Shown piece by piece: positions 53,904 to 62,560 of a stretch of DNA of 64,000 bases (positions are counted from its first letter, which is position 1; each line of letters starts with the position of its first letter). Below the pieces are notes generated by a model, which had not been told where the DNA came from, made no database searches, and saw only the letters and a list, made by a program, of their open reading frames with translations. The stretch lies in NCBI RefSeq assembly GCF_020991275.1, contig NZ_JAJLQY010000012.1, positions 62,001 to 126,000 on the forward strand, in the 5' to 3' direction. The translations under genes were made by a program, and so were the position numbers. The DNA is from Actinocorallia sp. API 0066. GTDB taxonomy: Bacteria; Actinomycetota; Actinomycetes; Streptosporangiales; Streptosporangiaceae.

Positions 53904-54818
53904 TCAAAAGGTGGGTGGCCCCGGGTAGGGGGCGGCATGGGACTCGGTGCCTGCCAGCCTACTCCAGTCGCCGGGCACCCCGGCTGCGCCGGCGGGGTGC
54001 CGCGATGCTCGTCGGCCTCGGTCGAACTCGGTGGAACTCGGTCGGACTAAGTCGAACTTGGACGGGAAGACCCGCTCCGCAGCCGCCGCGATCCGTTCGA
54101 CGTCCTCGGGCGTCAGCACCCGTGGTCGTTTGCGGAGGTACGTCTTGGCCTTCGCGCCGGAGTAGACGTCCACGTTGCGGACCGACATCCACCGCCACGG
54201 GATCGGCGGGCCGTAGATCGCCACCGACGGCTGCACGGGGATCTCCGTCCCCATCGCCTTGCTCAGCAGCCGGCTCGCCTGGTTGGCCTCCCACCGCGCC
54301 TCGTCCAGCCGGTCCTTCATCTCGAAGGGGCCGTGGAACAGGCGGGTGTGCGAGAGCGCCCGGACCGGAAGGCGTCTGTCCCACGACTCGGAGTCGATGG
54401 CGTAGACGCCCGTCGGACCGATCACCAGGTGGTCGATCTTGCCGTCGCTGACGCCGTCGCCGTCGCGGGGGACGGCGCGCGCGTGCAGGGCGCGCCAGCC
54501 CGCCTTCTCCAGGCCGCGGAGCTGCCGCTCGGTCTTGCGTTCGGCCGGGGACACCGGATAGGAGCCCTCGCTGCCGCCGCCCGCCCGCGCCGTCCGCACG
54601 GTGTCGGCGATGAGCACCGCCACCGCGATCGTCAGGCCGACCCGGGGGTTGAAGACGATCGCGAACAGCAGCCCGACGACGAGCACCACGCCCGCGCGGA
54701 TCGCCCACAGCCGGGCCTTCGGATGCCTCGCCAGATCGCGGAGGGTGGGGGTGGGCCGCTTCTCCTCCGGAGGCTGCCCGCGGGCGCCGCCGGCCTCGCC
54801 GCGGTCGATGATGGCCAT
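53904..54818 (-). CDS. NERD (nuclease-related) domain membrane protein
   Basis: The product is 304 aa. ATG 54818 has GAGGGG upstream. It begins with a basic N-terminus and two hydrophobic segments (about 38-75), followed by a NERD domain (about 95-220) with [28 protein letters not shown] (the metal-ligand Asp and the xDxxxK-like core, with Ser where the catalytic Lys is usually found) and then [18 protein letters not shown]. The tail beyond about 265 is low-complexity and coincides with a 10-bp tandem repeat, so the true conserved C-terminus ends earlier. Activity is doubtful. ilvD follows. Confidence 0.8.
   Translation of the reverse strand: MAIIDRGEAGGARGQPPEEKRPTPTLRDLARHPKARLWAIRAGVVLVVGLLFAIVFNPRVGLTIAVAVLIADTVRTARAGGGSEGSYPVSPAERKTERQLRGLEKAGWRALHARAVPRDGDGVSDGKIDHLVIGPTGVYAIDSESWDRRLPVRALSHTRLFHGPFEMKDRLDEARWEANQASRLLSKAMGTEIPVQPSVAIYGPPIPWRWMSVRNVDVYSGAKAKTYLRKRPRVLTPEDVERIAAAAERVFPSKFDLVRPSSTEFDRGRRASRHPAGAAGVPGDWSRLAGTESHAAPYPGPPTF
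54011..54060 (+). repeat. 10-bp tandem repeat, five units
   Basis: Successive 10-mers are GTCGGCCTCG, GTCGAACTCG, GTGGAACTCG, GTCGGACTAA and GTCGAACTTG. The period is one helical turn. They sit in the 3' end of the NERD gene, 130-180 bp upstream of the ilvD start. Ten is not a multiple of three, so the protein does not show a simple repeat. Confidence 0.85.
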
Positions 54819-54950
54819 TGCTCGACCCCTCACTTCCTTCTCGCCTCGGTGCGCGTCATCGGTTTACTTGCCCCCTCCGGTCGGGGGAAACGCTTACCGG
54901 AAGGTAACGCGGGCGTCCTCCCCGCGTCGCGCCTCGGCTAGGGTGCGGCC

Positions 54951-56321
54951 GTGACGGCGATCCACGATCTGACCGCGCGGGAGCAGGCCGCGGCCATCCG
55001 TGCCGGGGAGCTCTCGCCGGTGGAGCTCACCGAGCATTATCTCGGCAGGATCGCCCGGGTGGATCACCACGTCGGCGCTTTCGCCGCGGTGTGTCCCGAC
55101 CTCGCCCTCGACCAGGCGCGCAAGGCCGAGCGTCAGGCGCTGGAAGCGGTCGCGCCCCCTGTGCTGCTGGGCGTGCCCGTCCCGGTGAAGGACCTCTACA
55201 CCGTCGCGGGCCTGCCGACGGGCCACGGCAGCGCCGCGCGGCGGGATCCGCCGGGCGCGCACGACGGGCCGGTGGCGGCGCTGCTGCGGGCGGCGGGCGC
55301 GGTGGTCACGGGCAAGACCAGCACCCCCGAGTTCGGCCTGACCTGCTACACCGAGGGCGGCGCGACGCCCTGCGCGCGGACCCCGTGGGACGTCACGCGG
55401 CTGGCGGGCGGCTCCAGCGGGGGCGCGGCGGCGGCCGTCGCGGCGGGGCTGGCGCCGCTCGCGCAGGGCAGCGACGGCGGCGGGTCGGTGCGGATCCCGG
55501 CGAGCGCCTGCGGCCTGGTCGGGATGAAGCCGAGCCGCGGTGTCGTGGCCGTCGCGGGAGATCCGTTCGGCCTGGCGACCAGCGGCGCGATCGCCCGCGA
55601 CGTCGGGGACGCGGCGCTTCTCCTTGACGTCCTGGCGGGCCGTACGGGTGGTTCGGGCGGGTTCGTGGAGGCGGCGCGGCGTCCGCCGGGACGGCTGCGG
55701 ATCGCCCGGACGACGGCAGCCGCCGATCCGGTATCGCTGGATCCGTCGTGTCTCGCGGCTTATGAGAAGGCGAGCGCGCTGCTGGCCGGACTCGGCCACG
55801 AGATCGTTGAGGCGCCGCCCCTCCGGACCCCGCGTCTGGCCAGGACGTTCGAGGCGCTGTGGGCGGTGCTCGCCGCCGCCGAGCCCGTCCCGCCCGCCCG
55901 CGAGGAGTTGCTCCAGCCCCTCACCCGCTGGCTGCGCGACCGTGGCCGCCGCACCACCCCGGCGGAGGCCGCCCGCCTGCGCGCCACCCTGGAGGCCGAG
56001 GCCGCGCGAATCCTGGCGATCACCGACGCCTACGACGCCGTCCTCACCCCGACGGTCGCCGAGCCGCCCGTCCCGGTCGGCCACTTCGCCGCCCAGCCCC
56101 CCGAAGTGGATTTCGCCCGCCAGATCGCGCACACCCCCTACGCCGCCCTCGCCAACATCACCGGCAGCCCCTCGATCACCCTCCCCCTGCACTGGACCCC
56201 CGACGGCCTCCCCGTCGGCGTCCTCCTCACCGCCCGCTCCGCCCAGGACGCCCTGCTGCTCTCCCTGGCCGCCCACCTCGAATCCGCCACACCCCCACCA
56301 CCCCGCCCACCCCTCTGGTGA
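54951..56321 (+). CDS. Amidase (amidase signature family)
   Basis: The product is 456 aa, GTG 54951. The Ser-cisSer-Lys triad can be placed: Lys in [10 protein letters not shown], cis-Ser in [14 protein letters not shown], nucleophile Ser in [13 protein letters not shown]. The C-terminus ends in Pro-rich, C-rich codons. It resembles GatA-like and aryl/aliphatic amidases of unknown substrate; a role in tRNA amidation is unlikely because gatB/C are absent. It is divergent from the NERD gene and followed by about 340 bp without a gene. Confidence 0.9.
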   Translation: MTAIHDLTAREQAAAIRAGELSPVELTEHYLGRIARVDHHVGAFAAVCPDLALDQARKAERQALEAVAPPVLLGVPVPVKDLYTVAGLPTGHGSAARRDPPGAHDGPVAALLRAAGAVVTGKTSTPEFGLTCYTEGGATPCARTPWDVTRLAGGSSGGAAAAVAAGLAPLAQGSDGGGSVRIPASACGLVGMKPSRGVVAVAGDPFGLATSGAIARDVGDAALLLDVLAGRTGGSGGFVEAARRPPGRLRIARTTAAADPVSLDPSCLAAYEKASALLAGLGHEIVEAPPLRTPRLARTFEALWAVLAAAEPVPPAREELLQPLTRWLRDRGRRTTPAEAARLRATLEAEAARILAITDAYDAVLTPTVAEPPVPVGHFAAQPPEVDFARQIAHTPYAALANITGSPSITLPLHWTPDGLPVGVLLTARSAQDALLLSLAAHLESATPPPPRPPLW

Positions 56322-56330
56322 CCACCCCGA

Positions 56331-56600
56331 AGAGGCGTGCCACTGATCACCCGCGCGGCCGCCCGGACGCCGCCGCGTCGTCCGTACTCACGATGACTCC
56401 GGGTCGCGGGCAGGACGGCGGAAGCGGCGTGCCCGCCCGCCCTGCTGGTCACCGCCGTGCAGAGGCGTGCCGCTGGTCATGCGTGCGCGGGTGATCAGGA
56501 CGCTGTCGCGTTGTCCGTGCTCACGGTGACTTGGGGTCGCGGGTGGGACGGCGGAAGCGGCGTGTCCGCGTGCCGCTCTGGTCGCCGTCGTGCAGAGCGT
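56331..56600 (+). repeat. Imperfect ~130-bp tandem repeat in a gene-free interval
   Basis: AGAGGCGTGCC starts a unit at 56331 and again at 56461 (130 bp). Both units share the order: GATCAC/GATCAG, GACGC-GTCGCG, TCCGTACTCACG/TCCGTGCTCACGG, GGGTCGCGGG, GGACGGCGGAAGCGGCGTG, then CTGGTC-CCG-GTGCAG. A third, shorter start is at about 56594. No gene is supported in 56322-56663. Confidence 0.85.
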
Positions 56601-56663
56601 GCGGTTGGGTCGGTCGTGCTCATGGGCGCGTTGGTCGTGCGCCCTGCTGGTAGTCGCCGGGGG

Positions 56664-57620
56664 TCAGGGGTGGAGGAGGTGGATGAGGTGGGTGGAGGTG
56701 TCGGCGAGGAGGGTGTCGGGGGTGAGGGGGACGCCTGCGACGGCGGAGAAGAGGCGCGGGAGGTGGGGGATGGGGAAGTCGGGGCCTTCGGGCTGGTCGC
56801 GGAAGAGCGCGTGCTTGTTGAGCGAGCGCAGCGAGCGGGACCAGGCGTCGAGCACCTCCTCCTCGGAGGGGACGCCGAAGCCGTGGCCGACGGGGGCGGC
56901 GTGCCGGAGCCGGACGAAGGCGCCGTCGCTGTACTCGCGGGCCAGCCGGGACCTGGCCGACAGGAGGCCGCGCGGCGCCTCGGGCACCTGGAGGGTGACG
57001 GCGCAGGGTGATTTGCACTCGAACGCGCACACGCTCAGCGCCTTGATCACGGTGGTGTGCTGCCGGTCGAGGTAGTTGCGCCAGCCCTCGGGCGGGTCGC
57101 CCGCGACCCGCAGCGACCGCTCACAGGCCGAGACGAGCCCCCGCGTGTGCGCGCAGGAGGCGTTCTCGGCGACGACCCCGAACCTGCTGTGCGCGACCTT
57201 CATGTGGTCGGGCAGCCGGGCCGGGTCGGCGGCGTGGCCGAGCACCGGCTCCCAGGCGAGCACGGTCAGGTACTCGGCGGCGATGTGCGCCGCCGCGACG
57301 ACCCCGCCGAGCTCGCGCCGCGCCCAGTGCACGGCGATCACTTCGAGCAGGAGGCGGAACCCGGCGCGCATCGAGCCGAGCGCGCCCCGGTGCCGTTCGC
57401 CCGGCTCCTGCGGCACCCTGACGGCGCGGGCCCGGTCGACCAGCGCGCGCGGCACCGAAGGGTGGGCGACGCCGAAGTCCTCGGCGTCGAGCTGGAGGAG
57501 TTGGTGGCCGAACTCGGCGGTGCCCTCGATCGTGCGGGGCGCGTGCCCGGCCCTGGCCAGCGCGGCGAGGTCACCGAAGGCGCAGCGCCGCGCCAGCTCC
57601 TCCAACACCGCCAAGGACAC
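56664..57620 (-). CDS. Conserved hypothetical protein of actinomycetes
   Basis: The product is 318 aa from GTG 57620 with GGGAGAGGGGA upstream. It is largely helical, with no signal peptide or membrane segment. Notable marks: LEVIAVHWARRELGGVVAAAHIAAEYLTVLAWEPVLGHAADP, a group of cysteines (ASCAHTRGLVSACERSL, SVCAFECKSPCAV) and RNYLDRQHTTVIKAL. I recognise no named domain. It lies 48 bp downstream of the SpoIIE-type phosphatase gene on the same strand, so they may share an operon. Codon use is G/C-typical. Confidence 0.7.
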   Translation of the reverse strand: MSLAVLEELARRCAFGDLAALARAGHAPRTIEGTAEFGHQLLQLDAEDFGVAHPSVPRALVDRARAVRVPQEPGERHRGALGSMRAGFRLLLEVIAVHWARRELGGVVAAAHIAAEYLTVLAWEPVLGHAADPARLPDHMKVAHSRFGVVAENASCAHTRGLVSACERSLRVAGDPPEGWRNYLDRQHTTVIKALSVCAFECKSPCAVTLQVPEAPRGLLSARSRLAREYSDGAFVRLRHAAPVGHGFGVPSEEEVLDAWSRSLRSLNKHALFRDQPEGPDFPIPHLPRLFSAVAGVPLTPDTLLADTSTHLIHLLHP

Positions 57621-57668
57621 CCCGTCCCCTCTCCCGGTTCGGTGGGCGGGTGCGCCGCCCGTGCCGCG

Positions 57669-58802
57669 TCAGTGCCGCCAGAGCAGGACCAGCGCGCAGT
57701 CGTCGTCGTGGGCCGCCGACATCGACTGGACGATCTCCCGCGCGCCCCGGCGGAATCCCTGCGCGACGAGGCGCTCACCGGAGGCGAGCAGCTCGTCGAT
57801 GCCCTGGTCGAGGTCGCGGCCGGGCTGTTCGACGAGGCCGTCGGTGTAGAGCATGAGCGCGTCGCCGGGGCCGAGCCTGCCGGACTCCGGCTCGCACTTG
57901 AGGTCGGGCACCACACCGAGCACGACGCCCTTGGCGGTGCCGACGTGCCAGGTGCCGCTCGTCGCGTCGAACTTGACGGCGGGCGGGTGCCCGGCGGACT
58001 CCACGACGTAGTCGCCGGTGCCGAGGTCGAGGACCACGTGCACGGCTGTGACGAACCCCTCGTCCCAGTACTGGCGGTGCAGGTAGGTGTTGCAGACCGA
58101 CAGGTACTGCTCCGGAGGGACCGATCCAAGAAGGCCGCCGAAGGCGCCCGAGAGCATGAGCGCCCTGGTGCCGGCGGCCACGCCCTTCCCGGAGACGTCG
58201 ACCAGCGCGACCTCCAGGAGGTCGCGTTCGCCGTCGGGGGAGCGGTGGCGGCAGGAGACGACGAAGTCGCCGCCGAAGGAGGAGCCGCCCGCCTGGGCGA
58301 GCTCCACGTTGGCCTCCCAGCCGCTGGGCAGCGTGGGGATCTGGCCCTGCCGGTTCAGCCTGTCGCGCAGCTCCAGCAGCATGGTCTCGCCGCGCAGCCC
58401 CTGGACGCCGAGCTGCTGCCGGTTGCGGGACAGCGCGAGCGCCAGCACGGTGGTGAGCCCGACGGTGACGATCATGCCGGGGGAGAAGCCGCGCTCGATG
58501 ATGGTGGTGTCGATCACCACGACGACGGCGACGGTGACGAGCAGCGCGCTGAGCGCCTTGACGCGCAGGAGCAGGCCGCCCGCGAGGACGACGAGCACGA
58601 GGGCGCTCGGCGGGAACCACTGCTGGCCTATCCAGTACGTGCCCGCGCACATGCCGAAGGCGACGGCGGCCAGGAAGAACAGGACATAACGCTCGCGGAT
58701 CCGGCCCCGCCGCAGCCAGCGGTAGAGCGCCACGAGGACGGGCACCCGCCGCAGTTGGGCGCGCGCCTTCGGCGGCATGAGGTGGACCAGGCGTTGCAGC
58801 AT
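57669..58802 (-). CDS. Membrane SpoIIE-type PP2C serine phosphatase
   Basis: The product is 377 aa. ATG 58802 gives MLQRLVHLMPPKARAQ; TTG 58844 would add 14 residues. Four to five hydrophobic segments cover about 38-135. A PP2C/SpoIIE catalytic domain follows (about 170-377), with metal-binding Asp in SSFGGDFVV, VDVSGKGVAAGT and GDALMLYTDGLVE, ending DDDCALVLLWR. Such phosphatases switch anti-anti-sigma factors, and the window holds a stand-alone RsbW-like ATPase far away (23541); no direct pairing is claimed. Confidence 0.88.
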   Translation of the reverse strand: MLQRLVHLMPPKARAQLRRVPVLVALYRWLRRGRIRERYVLFFLAAVAFGMCAGTYWIGQQWFPPSALVLVVLAGGLLLRVKALSALLVTVAVVVVIDTTIIERGFSPGMIVTVGLTTVLALALSRNRQQLGVQGLRGETMLLELRDRLNRQGQIPTLPSGWEANVELAQAGGSSFGGDFVVSCRHRSPDGERDLLEVALVDVSGKGVAAGTRALMLSGAFGGLLGSVPPEQYLSVCNTYLHRQYWDEGFVTAVHVVLDLGTGDYVVESAGHPPAVKFDATSGTWHVGTAKGVVLGVVPDLKCEPESGRLGPGDALMLYTDGLVEQPGRDLDQGIDELLASGERLVAQGFRRGAREIVQSMSAAHDDDCALVLLWRH

Positions 58803-58887
58803 GTCGCCGCCACTGTACCGAGCCAAACCGCCCTGTGGCGTCAATCCACCCGACCCTCACCCTCGCGACAGCGCCGCGTATTCGTTA

Positions 58888-58904
58888 TTGCGAAAGCCTT
58901 GCAA
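58888..58904. promoter_or_regulatory. Nur-like operator in front of the metal transporter
   Basis: TTGCGA-AAGCC-TTGCAA has the form of the Nur box (tTGCaa-N5-ttGCAA) of the nickel-responsive Fur-family regulator of Streptomyces. The core TTGC-N9-GCAA is a perfect inverted repeat. It lies 57 bp upstream of the GTG of the first transporter gene. No cobalamin riboswitch is visible in this leader. Confidence 0.6.
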
Positions 58905-58960
58905 CTAAGATTTGCTCGTTCCAAAGTGGGATCAACAGCTCCAACCAGGGAGGATTCGCC

Positions 58961-59653
58961 GTGCATGTCCCTGACGGCTTCATCAACGCGCCGGTCTCGG
59001 TCGCCACGGGTGTGGTGGCCGCAACCGGCGTCGCCGTCGCGCTGCGGGGCGCCCGCAGGGAACTCGACGACGCCACGGCGCCGCTCGCGGGTGTGACCGC
59101 CGCCTTCGTCTTCGGCGCCCAGATGCTCAACTTCCCCGTCGCCGCCGGGACCAGCGGCCACCTGCTGGGCGGCGCGCTCGCCGCGATCCTCGTCGGCCCC
59201 TACACCGGGGTCCTCGTGGTGTCGGTCGTGCTCGCCGTGCAGGCGCTGCTGTTCGCTGACGGCGGTCTGACGGCGCTCGGCACCAACATCACGATCATGG
59301 CGATCGTCACGGCGATCATCGGCTACGGGGTGTTCAAGGCGGGCCTCGCGATCCTGCCGAAGAAGCGGTCGAGCGTGCCCGTCGCCGCCTTCGCCGGGGC
59401 GTTCCTGTCGGTTCCGGCCTCGGCGATCTCCTTCACCGCGATCTACGCCATCGGCGGCACCACGGACATCCCGTTGGGCGAGATGCTCCTGGCGATGACC
59501 GGGGTGCACCTGCTCATCGGCGTCGGTGAGGCGCTCATCACGGCGGTCACCGTGTCCAGCGCCGTGGCCGTCCGGCCCGACCTGGTGTACGGGGCGCGCG
59601 GCCTCGTCAAGCCTCTGCTGATCAACGGGACGGCCGAGGAGGCCACGGCGTGA
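58961..59653 (+). CDS. cbiM: Energy-coupling factor transporter S component, CbiM/NikM type
   Basis: The product is 230 aa. GTG 58961 (GGGAGG 8 nt upstream) gives the N-terminal MHVPDGF. The free N-terminus and His2 are metal ligands in this family, so the start is well fixed. Six to seven membrane segments follow, with FVFGAQMLNFPVAAGTSGHLLGGALAAILVGP holding the conserved Asn/His. It is the membrane part that binds cobalt or nickel. The Nur-like box favours nickel; the family alone cannot decide. Overlaps the next gene by GTGA. Confidence 0.93.
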   Translation: MHVPDGFINAPVSVATGVVAATGVAVALRGARRELDDATAPLAGVTAAFVFGAQMLNFPVAAGTSGHLLGGALAAILVGPYTGVLVVSVVLAVQALLFADGGLTALGTNITIMAIVTAIIGYGVFKAGLAILPKKRSSVPVAAFAGAFLSVPASAISFTAIYAIGGTTDIPLGEMLLAMTGVHLLIGVGEALITAVTVSSAVAVRPDLVYGARGLVKPLLINGTAEEATA

Positions 59654-59964
59654 AGACCATCACCACCAAGGCGTTCCTGGCGGCGGGACTGCTCGTCGCG
59701 CTCGTCCTCGCGGGGCTCGTCAGCTACTACGCGTCGGGCAGCCCCGACGGCCTGGAGAAGGTCGCCACCGACCAGGGCTTCGACGCGGGCGCCAAGGACC
59801 ACGCGGGCGCCGAATGGCCGCTCGCGGACTACGGCGTCTCCGGGGTGGGCGACGAGCGGCTGTCAGGCGGCCTGTCCGGGGTGATCGGCGTCGCCGTCAC
59901 CCTCGCCCTCGGGGGCGGCCTGTTCTGGGTCGTGCGCGGCCGCAGGGCCGAGAGCCGGGACTGA
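59650..59964 (+). CDS. PDGLE-domain small membrane component (CbiN/NikN role)
   Basis: The product is 104 aa, GTG 59650. It has a membrane segment at about 8-27 and another at about 75-97, with SPDGLEKVA between, the motif that names the PDGLE domain. It is the accessory subunit that helps the M component capture and release metal. It overlaps cbiM (GTGA) and cbiQ (TGATG). Confidence 0.9.
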   Translation: MKTITTKAFLAAGLLVALVLAGLVSYYASGSPDGLEKVATDQGFDAGAKDHAGAEWPLADYGVSGVGDERLSGGLSGVIGVAVTLALGGGLFWVVRGRRAESRD

Positions 59965-60740
59965 TGGGGGCGGGCCACGCGCACGCCCTCTACGTGCGGC
60001 GGGACTCGGTGGTGCACCGCCTCCCGCCGCACTGCAAGATCGTGGCGACCGTCGGTTTTGTGCTGGCCGTCGCGATCACCCCCCGGCACGAGGTGTGGGC
60101 GTTCGCCGCCTACGCGCTGCTGCTCGCGGGGGTGACGGTCGTCGCGCGGATCCCGTTCGGGACGGTCCTGCGGCGGATGGTGATCGAGATCCCGTTCGTC
60201 GCCTTCGCGTTCTTCCTCCCGTTCGTCGCGCGGGGCGAGCGGGTCGAGGTGCTGGGCCTCGCGCTGAGCGTGGACGGCCTGTGGGGCGCGTTCGGCATCC
60301 TGGCCAAGGGCACCCTCGGGGTCGTCGCGTCGATCCTGCTGGCGGCCACCACGGAGCCGCGCACGCTGCTCCTGGGCGTCGAACGGCTCGGCCTGCCGCC
60401 GCTGCTCACCCAGATCGCCACGTTCATGTTCCGCTACCTGGACGTCGTCGCCGACGAGCTGCGCCGGATGCGGATCGCCCGCGCGGCGCGCGGCTTCGAG
60501 GCCCGCGACCTGCGCGACGCCAAGGTGCTCGCCCGTTCGCTCGGCGCGCTGTTCCTGCGCTGCTTCGAGCGCGGCGAGCGGGTCCACTTGGCCATGCTCA
60601 GCCGCGGCTACGACGGCGCGATGCCCGTCCTGGCCGAGGTCGGCGCGTCCCGGCGGCAGTGGGCGCTGTCGGCGGCGCTGCCCGCGGCGGCGGGGCTGGT
60701 CGCCGCTGCTGCTTGGATGGCCGTGTGGACGCTTCGCTAG
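59964..60740 (+). CDS. cbiQ: ECF transporter T component CbiQ
   Basis: The product is 258 aa, ATG 59964. It has about five membrane segments. VVHRLPPHCKIVATVGFVLAV begins the family, and the coupling helices carry the AARGF-like motif (RIARAARGFEARD) and LFLRCFERGERVHLAMLSRGYDG, which contact the ATPase. It couples ATP hydrolysis to the M component. Overlaps the ATPase gene by 16 nt. Confidence 0.93.
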   Translation: MGAGHAHALYVRRDSVVHRLPPHCKIVATVGFVLAVAITPRHEVWAFAAYALLLAGVTVVARIPFGTVLRRMVIEIPFVAFAFFLPFVARGERVEVLGLALSVDGLWGAFGILAKGTLGVVASILLAATTEPRTLLLGVERLGLPPLLTQIATFMFRYLDVVADELRRMRIARAARGFEARDLRDAKVLARSLGALFLRCFERGERVHLAMLSRGYDGAMPVLAEVGASRRQWALSAALPAAAGLVAAAAWMAVWTLR

Positions 60741-61480
60741 AAGTCTCGGGCCTCGCTTACGCCTACCCGGACGGCACGCAGGCGCTGTTCGGCGTGACGA
60801 CCTCCGTCAGGCGCGGCGAGCGGGTCGCCCTGCTCGGCCCGAACGGGGCGGGCAAGACGACGCTCGTGCTGCACCTCAACGGCATCCTGCACGGCGGCGC
60901 GGGAACCGTCCGGGTAGGCGGGATGCCGGTGGACCCGTCCGACAAGAAGGCGCTCAAGGAGATCCGCCGGAGGGTCGGCGTCGTCTTCCAGGACCCCGAC
61001 GACCAGCTCTTCATGCCCACGGCAAGGGAGGACGTCGCCTTCGGCCCGGCCAACCTGGGCCTACGCGGCGCGGCCCTGGAGCGCCGGGTGGAAGAGGCGC
61101 TGGAGCGGGTCGGCATGGCGGAGTTCGCCGACCGGGCGCCGCAGCACCTCAGCTTCGGCCAGCGCCGCCGGGTGGCCGTCGCGACGGTCCTGGCGATGGA
61201 GCCGGAGATCCTCGTCCTGGACGAGCCGTCCTCCAACCTCGACCCGGCCTCGCGTCGTGAGTTGGCCGAGATCCTGCTCTCGCTCGACGTCACCATCCTC
61301 ATGGTCACGCACGACCTGCCTTACGCCGCGCAGCTGTGCCCGCGCTCGCTCATCCTGTCCGGCGGGGTGATCGCCGCCGACGGGCCGACCCTGGAACTGC
61401 TGGCGGACGCGGAGCTGATGGCCGCGCACCGGCTCGAACTGCCCTTCGGCTTCATCCCCCAGGCGCTGTCCGGCGCCTGA
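60725..61480 (+). CDS. cbiO: ECF transporter ATPase CbiO
   Basis: The product is 251 aa. GTG 60725 lies 16 nt inside cbiQ. Walker A GPNGAGKTT (about 38-46), Q loop VVFQDPDDQLF, the signature LSFGQRRRVAVATVLAM, Walker B ILVLDEPSSNLD, and the switch His in VTHDLPYA. The signature reads LSFGQ, a form common to CbiO. It powers metal uptake with cbiM, PDGLE and cbiQ, so the four genes make a full transporter with strong translational coupling. Confidence 0.95.
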   Translation: MDASLEVSGLAYAYPDGTQALFGVTTSVRRGERVALLGPNGAGKTTLVLHLNGILHGGAGTVRVGGMPVDPSDKKALKEIRRRVGVVFQDPDDQLFMPTAREDVAFGPANLGLRGAALERRVEEALERVGMAEFADRAPQHLSFGQRRRVAVATVLAMEPEILVLDEPSSNLDPASRRELAEILLSLDVTILMVTHDLPYAAQLCPRSLILSGGVIAADGPTLELLADAELMAAHRLELPFGFIPQALSGA

Positions 61481-61569
61481 CGCTCCGTGACGGCCTCGGA
61501 ACGCCCTGTCCGTCATGGGGAAACCGCGTTTCCGTTGCGCCGCGCCCGGTGATCCGTGAGACTCTGAAG

Positions 61570-61584
61570 TGACAACCGTTTTCA
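61570..61584. promoter_or_regulatory. Zur-like operator in front of the CooC/MinD-type ATPase gene
   Basis: TGACAACCGTTTTCA is a 7-1-7 inverted repeat with one mismatch, in the form of actinobacterial Zur boxes (TGAAAATGATTTTCA-like). It lies 24 bp upstream of the GTG, where a repressor would block transcription. Nothing similar stands before rpiB. Confidence 0.5.
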
Positions 61585-61607
61585 TTTCACTCTCATCGGG
61601 GGGCATC

Positions 61608-62543
61608 GTGAAGGTCGCTTTCGTCGGCAAGGGCGGCAGCGGGAAGACGACGCTGTCGTCCCTGTTCATCCGCCACCTGCACGGCATCGGGCTGCCCGTC
61701 GTCGCCGTGGACGCCGACATCAACCAGCACCTCGGCGCCGCGCTCGGGCTGCCCGAGGGCGTCCAGGCGCCCGCGCTCGGCGACCACCTGCCCGCGCTCA
61801 AGGAGTACCTGCGCGGAGACAACCCGCGTGTCACGTCGGCCGCCTCGATGGTCAAGACGACGCCGCCGGGGCACGGCTCCCGCCTCCTGCACCACTTCGG
61901 GCGCGACCCCTTCCACACCGACCTCGCGCTGGACATGGCCGACGGCCTCAAGCTGCTCGCCACAGGCCCGTTCACCGACGACGACCTCGGCGTCGCCTGC
62001 TACCACTCCAAGACGGGCGCGGTGGAGCTGTACCTGAACCACCTCGTGGACGGCCCGGGCGAGTACGTCGTGGTGGACATGACAGCGGGAGCCGACACCT
62101 TCGCCTCCGGCCTGTTCACCCGGTTCGACGTCATGTTCCTCGTGGCCGAACCCACCCGCAAGGGCGTCAGCGTGTACCGCCAGTACACCGACCACGCGCG
62201 CGACTTCGACGTGACGATCAAGGTCGTCGGCAACAAGGTCCACGACGAGCAGGACGTGGACTACCTGCGCGAGCACGTGGGTGAGGACCTGCTGACGTGG
62301 TTCGGCCACTCCCCGGCCGTCCGGGCGATCGAGCAGGGCCGGGAAGGCGCCCACCTGGAGGACGCCGGGGTGGCCTCCCTCGACGTGCTCCGCAAGACCG
62401 TCGACGAACAGGTCAAGGACTGGGACACCTACCTCCGGCAGGCCGTGGAGTTCCACGTCAGGAACGCCCGCAGCTGGGCCAACCGCGCCACCGGCGAGGA
62501 CCTCGAGGCGCAGGTGGACCCGGAGTTCGCCTTCCCGGCCTGA
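61608..62543 (+). CDS. CooC/MinD-type P-loop ATPase
   Basis: The product is 311 aa. GTG 61608 follows GGGGGG. It opens VKVAFVGKGGSGKTTLSSLFIRHL with the deviant Walker A KGGSGKT (residues about 8-14) of the SIMIBI class, then VVAVDADINQHLGAALG, EYVVVDMTAGADTFASGLFTRFD and FLVAEPTRKGVSVYRQY. CooC-type members load nickel into CO dehydrogenase; ParA/MinD members position molecules. No ParB, CODH or septum gene is near. Its position behind the nickel/cobalt transporter and a Zur-like box suggests metal handling, as inference. Confidence 0.85.
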   Translation: MKVAFVGKGGSGKTTLSSLFIRHLHGIGLPVVAVDADINQHLGAALGLPEGVQAPALGDHLPALKEYLRGDNPRVTSAASMVKTTPPGHGSRLLHHFGRDPFHTDLALDMADGLKLLATGPFTDDDLGVACYHSKTGAVELYLNHLVDGPGEYVVVDMTAGADTFASGLFTRFDVMFLVAEPTRKGVSVYRQYTDHARDFDVTIKVVGNKVHDEQDVDYLREHVGEDLLTWFGHSPAVRAIEQGREGAHLEDAGVASLDVLRKTVDEQVKDWDTYLRQAVEFHVRNARSWANRATGEDLEAQVDPEFAFPA

Positions 62544-62560
62544 CCTGGGAGACTGGCCCC

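Noticed and set aside
61608-62543. ParA-type chromosome or plasmid partition protein
   Set aside because: No ParB or parS-like repeats nearby; the sequence and position favour a CooC-like role.
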